Below, in pieces: positions 8,776 to 13,379 of a stretch of 13,379 nucleotides of DNA. The first letter of the stretch is position 1. Each line of letters starts with the position of its first letter. Below the pieces are notes generated by a model. It searched no databases and was not told where the DNA came from. It saw only the letters and a program-made list of their open reading frames with translations. The position numbers were made by a program, and so were the translations under genes. Origin of the DNA: Campylobacteraceae bacterium (GTDB taxonomy: Bacteria > Campylobacterota > Campylobacteria > Campylobacterales > Campylobacteraceae); assembly GCA_031256525.1 (NCBI GenBank), contig JAIRQK010000139.1, forward strand, positions 1 to 13,379, in the 5' to 3' direction.

Positions 8776-8813
8776 AAAAAGCTATCTTTAAATGTGAGTT
8801 TTTATTATTTTTA
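8760..8813 (+). terminator. Rho-independent terminator of ppk1, overlapping its stop codon
   Basis: Perfect 14-base inverted repeat, 8760-8773 against 8780-8793, with an AAAAAA loop. GTGAG and then a T-rich stretch (from about 8799) follow. The stop codon TAA (8773-8775) sits at the top of the left arm, so the final ppk codons double as the stem. The T tract begins five bases after the stem, slightly further than in a textbook terminator. Confidence 0.75.
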
Positions 8814-8833
8814 GCGAAATTTTTAACACAATA

Positions 8834-8843
8834 TTGATAAAAT
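8834..8843 (+). promoter_or_regulatory. Candidate promoter of the DUF486 gene
   Basis: TTGATAAAAT has TAAAAT at 8838-8843 as a possible -10, with the extended TG just upstream and T-rich sequence before it. Predicted transcription starts near 8850, about 38 bases before the ATG at 8888. Support is sequence pattern only. Confidence 0.4.
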
Positions 8844-8887
8844 ATCTCTGTTTTTTATAAATATCTCATTAAATAAGAAGATTTGTC

Positions 8888-9229
8888 ATGGCTCAAACTA
8901 TCATTTTTTTAATCATATCGAATATATTTATGACATTTGCTTGGTATGGACATCTTAAACATTTAGGAAGTAAGCCCATTGTAATGATTATCTTAATAAG
9001 TTGGTTTATAGCATTTTTTGAATACTGCTTTCAAGTTCCAGCAAATAGAATAGGGATAAACTACTTCACGCTTCCTCAACTAAAAATCATACAAGAGGTT
9101 ATCACAATGTCTGTTTTTGCAGTTTTTACCTATTTTTATATGCAAAAGTCAATCTCAATTAACTACCTATACGCCTCAATTTGTATGGTTGGAGCTGTCT
9201 ATTTTATCTTTAGAGATAGTATGGCTTAA
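8888..9229 (+). CDS. Small four-helix membrane protein of the DUF486 / DMT-like family
   Basis: Protein of 113 residues made almost entirely of four membrane segments, roughly residues 3-20, 30-48, 70-88 and 92-108. The short linkers include WYGHLKHLG and QVPANRIG. The pattern WYGHLK, then WFIAFFEYCFQVPANRIG and QLKIIQEVITM, matches the DUF486 family, which is related in size and topology to small drug/metabolite transporters. The substrate is unknown and I do not assign one. An AAGAAG ribosome site lies at 8875-8880. It has a candidate promoter of its own. The stop overlaps by four bases the stop of the convergent DUF192 gene, so there is no room for a separate terminator between them. Confidence 0.85.
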   Translation: MAQTIIFLIISNIFMTFAWYGHLKHLGSKPIVMIILISWFIAFFEYCFQVPANRIGINYFTLPQLKIIQEVITMSVFAVFTYFYMQKSISINYLYASICMVGAVYFIFRDSMA

Positions 9230-9675
9230 TGTTTCCGCCACTTGTTTTTGCACCTTAAGCTCTCTATCTTATCGCCTGCTTTAATGCTAAGTTTTTCAAA
9301 ACTACCTTTTTTAAGCTCAAGTGCATATTTTGCTTTTTTGTTTGACTTGTGAATATCAAGCGTATTTGCACTCATATCAATAACTTGAAGTAAAGTCATC
9401 TCTTTATCGAAAAAACCAATGCTAATATCAACTAAAGTATCTTTCATCCAAAAATATAGAAAATCCTCTTCAGGAAAAACAAAAATCATTCCATCACTTA
9501 TATCTTCTCTTTGCGATAGACCAGTAGCCATTTTTTGTGAACTCACTGCTGCTTCAACATTTCTTAAAACAACACCATTATCAAATCTAACTTTACATCT
9601 CTCGTTATCTTTTATCCCATCTTGTGCAAATATCAACCCTGTTAAAGCTAATATAAAAAATAGTATCCTCATCAT
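9226..9675 (-). CDS. Exported DUF192 family protein
   Basis: Protein of 149 residues with an N-terminal signal peptide (MMRILFFILALTGLIFAQ, cleavage likely after FAQ or nearby), then a single DUF192 domain. Its signature is GLSQREDISDGMIFVFPEE followed by FWMKDTLVDISIGFFD, and later KYALELKKGSF with a closing KAGDKI. The family's biochemical function is unknown; members are small secreted or periplasmic beta-barrel-like domains. Two cysteines (in ERCKV near the start and LRCKN near the end) could pair in the periplasm. The start at 9675 overlaps the upstream exonuclease stop by one base. The next ATG (9672) is one codon later and gives better spacing from the GAGGAAG site (complement of 9680-9686), so the true start may be either. 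Last gene of the rpe operon. Confidence 0.88.
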   Translation of the reverse strand: MMRILFFILALTGLIFAQDGIKDNERCKVRFDNGVVLRNVEAAVSSQKMATGLSQREDISDGMIFVFPEEDFLYFWMKDTLVDISIGFFDKEMTLLQVIDMSANTLDIHKSNKKAKYALELKKGSFEKLSIKAGDKIESLRCKNKWRKH

Positions 9676-10475
9676 TAAACTTCCTCTTCAAATATAGGCA
9701 ATTTTCGTTGTGCTTTTATCTTTTTTTCTCTATTCTCCTTTGCAAATAGAAGCAGGTCCTCAGTAGTTACAATATCTTCGCATAAATTTTTGCATGAGAT
9801 ATTGAAAATCTGTGCTGCACTCTTTGCATCCCAAAAAGCACGATGAGCAACTCCTTCAGTTATTTCAAAATGTTCTCTTAGGGCTTGAAGTCCATATCTT
9901 GGAGCTTCAAATGTCTTTCTTCCTAAACTTATCGTGCAGAGTCTTCTATTTAGAAGTGGTGGCATTTTATGTCTTAAGTAGGCATAAGATAAAAAGTTAT
10001 AGTCAAACTCAACATTGTGTGCTACAAAAACACTATCTTTTATAAACCCTCTAAATTGCTCTAATACCAAAGCCTCACTTGGTGCATCTTCTAACATCTC
10101 TTGAGTAATTCCAGTCAGTTTAACAACTACATCAGATAAAAAACCTGCATAAGCAAGAGAGTTAAATTCATCAATTATCTCACCATTTTGGACAATAACT
10201 GCACCAATCTCTATAATTTTTGCATCTTTTAAAGCACAACCATTTGTCTCAATATCAACGACACAAAATCTCTGTTCTGTAATATTTCTTGTTTTTGTTT
10301 TTAGCTTTATAAACTCATCAATCTCTTCAACATCAAGTCCAAGACACTGCAAATCAAAAACCGAACTAATCCCAAAATCCCTAAGTTTATCTATGCTATT
10401 TACCGCACTAAAAAAATCTTTACTACCAATATCTCCAATGAGCAATTTTTCTGCCAAATCATTAAAAGCTGTCAA
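9675..10475 (-). CDS. DnaQ-type DEDDh 3'-5' exonuclease with N-terminal extension (TTG start)
   Basis: Protein of 266 residues with a complete exonuclease domain of the DNA polymerase III epsilon type. Exo I is VVDIETNG (Asp74, Glu76), Exo II is VAHNVEFDYNFL (Asp158), and Exo III is AHRAFWDA (His211, Asp216), so all five DEDDh residues are present. It may serve as proofreading subunit or as a repair or RNA-trimming exonuclease; the sequence alone does not decide. About 68 residues before Exo I are not part of the standard domain and I do not recognise them. The start is TTG at 10475, overlapping the trpF stop as TTGA, with AAAGAGAG about 8 bases upstream. No better in-frame start lies before the domain. 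Often annotated as 3'-5' exonuclease or dnaQ-like. Confidence 0.88.
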   Translation of the reverse strand: MTAFNDLAEKLLIGDIGSKDFFSAVNSIDKLRDFGISSVFDLQCLGLDVEEIDEFIKLKTKTRNITEQRFCVVDIETNGCALKDAKIIEIGAVIVQNGEIIDEFNSLAYAGFLSDVVVKLTGITQEMLEDAPSEALVLEQFRGFIKDSVFVAHNVEFDYNFLSYAYLRHKMPPLLNRRLCTISLGRKTFEAPRYGLQALREHFEITEGVAHRAFWDAKSAAQIFNISCKNLCEDIVTTEDLLLFAKENREKKIKAQRKLPIFEEEV

Positions 10476-11059
10476 CTTTTAGCTCTCTTTATAAAATCAT
10501 ACATCTTCTTCTTATCTTTAACACCCTTCTCTTTTTCAACTCCACTACTTACATCAACTGCGAAAAAATTATACTTTTTAACCTCATCAATATTGCCAAT
10601 ATTCAGCCCACCAGCTAATATAAATTTAGAACAATCAACACCATCAAACCAAGAAAATTCCAATTTTTTCCCACAGCCACCAAAACTATCAACAAAAGAG
10701 TCAATCAAACAAAATTCACCTATTTTTTTAAAAATATCCTCTTTTTGTTTTGCTCTTAAAACTTTCAAATAAGGCACTTCGAGCTGTTTAAAAAATTCAT
10801 CATCTGCCTCAAAATGAATCTGTGCAAGAGTTAGTTTTGCCTCTTTGCATATAAAGTCTATATTTTTCGCCTCTTCATTTACAAAAAGTCCCACTTTTTC
10901 AACAAATGGAGGAAGTTTTTGGATAATCTCTTTTGCGTTTTGTGCCAAAATATATCTTGGCGATTTTTCATAGAAAACAAAACCAAGTGCATCTGCACCA
11001 GCATCTATTGCATTTTTAGCGTCATTATAAGAGGTAATACCACAAATTTTTACTCTCAT
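10472..11059 (-). CDS. trpF: Phosphoribosylanthranilate isomerase TrpF
   Basis: TIM-barrel enzyme (195 residues) of tryptophan synthesis that isomerises N-(5'-phosphoribosyl)anthranilate to CdRP. The general-base cysteine is in VKICGIT (Cys6) and the general acid is Asp120 in CLIDSF. The phosphate-binding loops are FGGCGKKLEFSW, LAGGLNIGNIDEV and VDVSSGVEKEKGVKD. The first of these loops has Cys where GGTGK or GGSGK is usual, and the HG motif after beta-4 reads AQIHFEAD. These are small departures and the gene looks intact. The ATG at 11059 directly follows the rpe stop (TAGATG), and its own stop overlaps the exonuclease start. No other trp genes are in the window. Confidence 0.93.
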   Translation of the reverse strand: MRVKICGITSYNDAKNAIDAGADALGFVFYEKSPRYILAQNAKEIIQKLPPFVEKVGLFVNEEAKNIDFICKEAKLTLAQIHFEADDEFFKQLEVPYLKVLRAKQKEDIFKKIGEFCLIDSFVDSFGGCGKKLEFSWFDGVDCSKFILAGGLNIGNIDEVKKYNFFAVDVSSGVEKEKGVKDKKKMYDFIKRAKS

Positions 11060-11701
11060 CTACACTCTTAATGAATTAATCGCATCTTTATATGAATTTG
11101 AACTAAATATATAGTTTCCAGCAACCACTATATCAACTCCGGCACTCTTTAAAGCGTTAATATTTTTATCACTTACTCCACCATCAACCTCTATCAACAC
11201 TTTAGAATTGCGTTTTATGACAAGCTCTTTTAATCTTTCTGCTTTTTCCAAAACTGAAGGTATAAAACTTTGTCCACCAAATCCCGGATTTACGCTCATT
11301 AAAAGCACCAAATCCAAATCTTCAAGTAGATATTCAATCTCCTCTACCCTTGTGTGAGGATTTAAAACTATCCCAGCTTTGATACCATAACTCTTAATTT
11401 TTTGGATAAGTCTATGAGGGTGTTTCTCTTCCTCTATGTGAAATGATAAAAACCTTGGCTTGATATGAGAGAAAAGTTCTACAAAAAATGCATTATTCTC
11501 CACCATCAAATGGATATCAAGCGGTTTGGTAGCTATCTTATTTACAGCATCAACCACAACTGGTCCAATGGTCAAATTCGGCACAAAATGCCCGTCCATC
11601 ACATCAATATGGACAAAATCGCAACCAGTTTCACAAATAGCCTTTATCTCTTCATCAAGTTTTCCAAAGTTTGCCGACAATATACTAGGAGCTACAAACA
11701 T
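11060..11701 (-). CDS. rpe: Ribulose-phosphate 3-epimerase Rpe
   Basis: Interconverts ribulose 5-phosphate and xylulose 5-phosphate in the pentose phosphate and Calvin pathways. Protein of 213 residues with all expected metal and active-site positions: APSILSANF at the start, VHIDVMDGHFVPN (His31, Asp33), DIHLMV (His64), MSVNPGFGGQSF and EVDGGV (Asp173). I place the start at ATG 11701 and not at the in-frame GTG at 11719. MFVAPSILSA is the usual N-terminus, and AGAGGA (complement of 11705-11710) precedes it. The GTG version would translate that ribosome site. First gene of the rpe-trpF-exonuclease-DUF192 operon, with a candidate promoter at 11752-11765. Confidence 0.95.
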   Translation of the reverse strand: MFVAPSILSANFGKLDEEIKAICETGCDFVHIDVMDGHFVPNLTIGPVVVDAVNKIATKPLDIHLMVENNAFFVELFSHIKPRFLSFHIEEEKHPHRLIQKIKSYGIKAGIVLNPHTRVEEIEYLLEDLDLVLLMSVNPGFGGQSFIPSVLEKAERLKELVIKRNSKVLIEVDGGVSDKNINALKSAGVDIVVAGNYIFSSNSYKDAINSLRV

Positions 11702-11751
11702 CTTTCCTCTTTTTAACACTATTTAATACCACATCAATTTAAATGCCTATT

Positions 11752-11765
11752 ATTGTACCAAAAAA
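11752..11765 (-). promoter_or_regulatory. Candidate promoter of the rpe operon
   Basis: On the minus strand the order is CTTTTTTGG then TACAAT (complement of 11752-11757) as -10, closely like the T run plus GG plus -10 seen at the ppk promoter. Transcription would start near 11745, about 44 bases before the rpe ATG at 11701. Confidence 0.5.
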
Positions 11766-11838
11766 GTTATTTAATTGCTGTTATTTTCATTGCTTAATTT
11801 CAAACATAATATAATAAATTCACAAAACCACATAAAAT

Positions 11839-11857
11839 AAATAATATTTAATTATTT
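11839..11857. repeat. Short AT-only inverted repeat between the divergent promoters
   Basis: AAATAAT (11839-11845) and ATTATTT (11851-11857) flank a five-base spacer. It ends 16 bases before the rpmB -10. It could be an operator or an UP-like element, but in such AT-rich sequence chance is a fair explanation. The rest of 11720-11974 holds only the two divergent promoters and the rpmB leader as far as I can see. Confidence 0.3.
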
Positions 11858-11863
11858 TGTTAA

Positions 11864-11879
11864 GTTTTTGTGATATAAT
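11864..11879 (+). promoter_or_regulatory. Candidate rpmB promoter
   Basis: A T run followed by GTGATATAATTACC contains a perfect TATAAT at 11874-11879 with an upstream TG. This is the best -10 match in the window and has the T-stretch arrangement expected for Campylobacterota sigma-70. Transcription should start near 11886, giving a leader of about 90 bases before the rpmB ATG. Confidence 0.7.
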
Positions 11880-11974
11880 TACCACTTTGTCAAAAGTTTA
11901 AAATAAAAATATTTTTTTGAGCGTGTTTTTGTTATAAATTTTTCAGAATATAAATAAATGTCAAGGAATTCATC

Positions 11975-12163
11975 ATGGCTAGAAGATGTGCACTTACTGG
12001 AAAAGGTCCTATGGTTGGAAATAATGTAAGCCACGCAAATAACAAAACAAAAAGAAGATTTTTGCCAAATCTTCGTGTGGTTCGCGTAACATTAGAAGAT
12101 GGAACTACTAGAAAAATTAAAGTTGCGGCTTCAACTCTAAGAACAATGAAAAAAAACGGATAG
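11975..12163 (+). CDS. rpmB: 50S ribosomal protein L28
   Basis: Ribosomal protein bL28 (62 residues), a component of the large subunit. The sequence [21 protein letters not shown], then [12 protein letters not shown] and a basic C-terminus with [14 protein letters not shown], is typical. Only one cysteine (Cys5) is present, so this is the form without the zinc-binding cysteine pairs. Start ATG 11975 has AAGGA at 11963-11967. It is followed after 36 bases by the K+ channel gene, with a hairpin in the gap that may partly terminate transcription. Confidence 0.97.
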   Translation: MARRCALTGKGPMVGNNVSHANNKTKRRFLPNLRVVRVTLEDGTTRKIKVAASTLRTMKKNG

Positions 12164-12172
12164 TTTCATTTC

Positions 12173-12198
12173 AAACCGCTTAATATTTAAGGGGGTTT
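12173..12198 (+). promoter_or_regulatory. Hairpin covering the ribosome binding site of the K+ channel gene
   Basis: AAACC (12173-12177) pairs with GGTTT (12194-12198) and CTTAA (12179-12183) with TTAAG (12187-12191), around a small internal loop (G against GG) and a three-base loop. The right arm contains the AAGGGGG ribosome site and is followed by one more T, then ATGG. It may be a weak terminator after rpmB or a translational switch. The pairing is visible; the role is inferred. Confidence 0.5.
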
Positions 12199-12199
12199 T

Positions 12200-13336
12200 A
12201 TGGATATATTAAATCAAAACAGTACAACCCCTCTTAACTATTCAAGAAACAAAATCGAACCCATCAAACACATTGATGCGCAAATATATGAGCAATTAAA
12301 ACCTCTTAGACTTCCTTTAGTTCTCATAACAATTGTTATGATGATAGGAACTCTTGGTTACATTATAATTGATAACTTCTCTTTAATAGACGCTTTATAT
12401 CAAACAGGTTTCACATTTACAACTGTTGGTTTTGGCGAAATCGCCCCAATATCAAATGGCGGAAGACTATTTACTATAGTGCTTATCATTTTAGGATTTG
12501 CATCTTTTTCATTTGCTATTGGTGTTTTGATAGATATGATAAATAAAGGTATAATAAAAAAACTCATCAAGGAGCGACAAATGCTTCACCAAATAATAAG
12601 ACTTAAAAATCACTTCATTATTTGCCACCATAACTCTTATACGATTGAACTTGCAAAACAGTTTCGTGAAAATCACATACCATTTGTAGTTGTTGATAAC
12701 TCTCCTGAAATTGCGGAAATCGCAAAACAAAACAAATATCCCTATTTTATTCAAGGCGAACCACATACAGAAACCTCAATTATCAAATCCTGTCTATCAA
12801 GTGCAAAAGGCGTTATAACTCTGAGCGAAAATGTTGCGGATAACATCGCTCAAATAGTTATAACAAGGCTTTATGAAAAAGAACTTGGTATCAAAAAACC
12901 TTTTCACATTATGTCTCATGCCAACAATGAGAGCGAAACAGAGAGATTAAAAAAACTTGGAGCGGACTCTATCGTATCAGCTTCAAAACTTGTCGCTCAA
13001 AGACTTAATGTAATGAGCCTACATCCAGATATGCAGAGTATGATAGAGAATTTTCTGTCGAAAAAAGAGACATCTATAAATATCGAAGAGATTGAAATTC
13101 CTGAATTTTCATGGCTTAAATTTAAAAAGATAAAAGAGACAAAATTAAGAGATATAACAAATGTAAGTATCGTAGGTATAAAAGATGCAAATAATACATT
13201 TATACCAATGCCAAGAGGAGATACACTAATTGGAAGCGAGAGCAAACTCTTAGTCATTGGAACAAATGAAGGAATAATTAATACAAAAAGACTTATCAAA
13301 AAAAAACAAAAACCTGAGGAGTTAGAGTATGTTTAA
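12200..13336 (+). CDS. Potassium channel with cytoplasmic RCK (TrkA-N/TrkA-C) domains
   Basis: Two-helix K+ channel (378 residues) of the MthK/Kch type. TM1 lies near residues 37-57. The pore loop carries selectivity filter TTVGFG (Thr75 to Gly79, GFG in place of the commoner GYG), and TM2 lies near 87-110. An RCK N-domain (about 136-260) and a C-terminal RCK domain (about 290-370) follow. In the RCK domain the first strand reads HFIICHHNSYTIELA (138-152), so the glycine-rich GxGxxG loop is missing. The acidic residue at the end of the second strand is kept (VVVDNSPE, Asp166). The ATG at 12200 follows AAGGGGG (12189-12195). Probably co-transcribed with rpmB. The end overlaps the next gene by eight bases. 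Confidence 0.9.
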   Translation: MDILNQNSTTPLNYSRNKIEPIKHIDAQIYEQLKPLRLPLVLITIVMMIGTLGYIIIDNFSLIDALYQTGFTFTTVGFGEIAPISNGGRLFTIVLIILGFASFSFAIGVLIDMINKGIIKKLIKERQMLHQIIRLKNHFIICHHNSYTIELAKQFRENHIPFVVVDNSPEIAEIAKQNKYPYFIQGEPHTETSIIKSCLSSAKGVITLSENVADNIAQIVITRLYEKELGIKKPFHIMSHANNESETERLKKLGADSIVSASKLVAQRLNVMSLHPDMQSMIENFLSKKETSINIEEIEIPEFSWLKFKKIKETKLRDITNVSIVGIKDANNTFIPMPRGDTLIGSESKLLVIGTNEGIINTKRLIKKKQKPEELEYV

Positions 13337-13379
13337 CATCATTCCACTTAAAAATGGTCTTGATAATGTAAAAGGAATT
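13329..13379 (+). CDS. Start of a further gene cut by the right edge, possibly argJ
   Basis: ATG at 13329 opens a frame that reaches the window end (17 codons, MFNIIPLKNGLDNVKGI). A GAGGAG ribosome site at 13316-13321 with 7-base spacing and the eight-base overlap with the channel gene make this a real start. The opening resembles the N-terminus of ArgJ (ornithine/glutamate acetyltransferase of arginine synthesis) in related bacteria as I remember it. Seventeen residues are too few to be sure, so no symbol is given. Confidence 0.5.
   Translation, partial: MFNIIPLKNGLDNVKGI

Noticed and set aside
8838..8868. Imperfect direct repeat AAATATCTC before the DUF486 gene
   Set aside because: Two copies of nine bases in AT-rich sequence with no further copies; could be an operator but is near chance level.
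9419..9697. 92-codon open frame on the plus strand
   Set aside because: Opposite the DUF192 gene, which has a clear domain signature; no motif in the plus frame.
11886..11974. rpmB leader as a ribosomal-protein autoregulatory RNA
   Set aside because: About 90 bases, but I see only weak A/T pairings and no convincing stem.
12997..13299. 100-codon open frame on the minus strand
   Set aside because: Antisense to the RCK part of the channel gene, no start signal and low-complexity hydrophobic translation.
1..13379. CRISPR array, tRNA/rRNA, insertion sequence, prophage or defence genes
   Set aside because: No repeat-spacer pattern, no cloverleaf or rRNA sequence, no transposase or terminal repeats; all long frames belong to core genes.

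Overview
The window is AT-rich chromosomal DNA of a Campylobacterota (former Epsilonproteobacteria) member, most likely a Sulfurimonas-like free-living species. Three things point there. The first is a nap cluster in the order napA-G-H-B-F-L-D, with napL present and no napC, as described for Wolinella- and Campylobacter-type organisms. The second is promoters made of a T run directly before a TATAAT-like -10, with no clear -35. The third is the character of the proteins throughout. The genus is inference; no search was run.

Region 1 (1-6585, + strand) is the periplasmic nitrate reductase operon. NapA is cut by the left edge, so its signal peptide and first cluster cysteines lie outside. Next come NapG and NapH (quinol-oxidising Fe-S proteins that take the place of NapC), NapB (diheme cytochrome c), NapF (cytoplasmic ferredoxin-like protein), NapL (beta-propeller-like periplasmic protein) and NapD (chaperone for the NapA signal peptide). 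The genes are tightly packed: H overlaps B, B/F share TAGTG, and F/L and L/D share ATGA. Electrons are expected to flow from menaquinol through NapH and NapG to NapB and NapA, then to nitrate.

Region 2 (about 6590-8800, +) is polyphosphate kinase ppk1 with its own T-rich promoter and a strong terminator hairpin that begins inside its last codons. Region 3 (8888-9229, +) is a small four-helix membrane protein of the DUF486 type. It ends tail-to-tail, with a 4-base overlap, against the next transcription unit.

Region 4 (9226-11701, - strand) is a four-gene operon read leftwards: rpe, trpF, a DnaQ-type DEDDh exonuclease and an exported DUF192 protein, all touching or overlapping. The intergenic stretch 11720-11974 carries divergent promoters for rpe and for rpmB. 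Region 5 (11975-13379, +) holds rpmB (ribosomal protein L28), a two-helix K+ channel with a cytoplasmic RCK/TrkA domain, and the first 17 codons of a gene that may be argJ.

The gene content is core metabolism and respiration. I see no mobile element, CRISPR array, tRNA, rRNA or defence system, and nothing that looks like a wholly new system. The points most worth a second look are two perfect stem-loops back to back in the first codons of napF, a NapG cluster that appears to lack one ligand cysteine, a lipobox-like signal on NapB, a K+ channel RCK domain without the glycine-rich loop, and a hairpin that covers the ribosome binding site of that channel.
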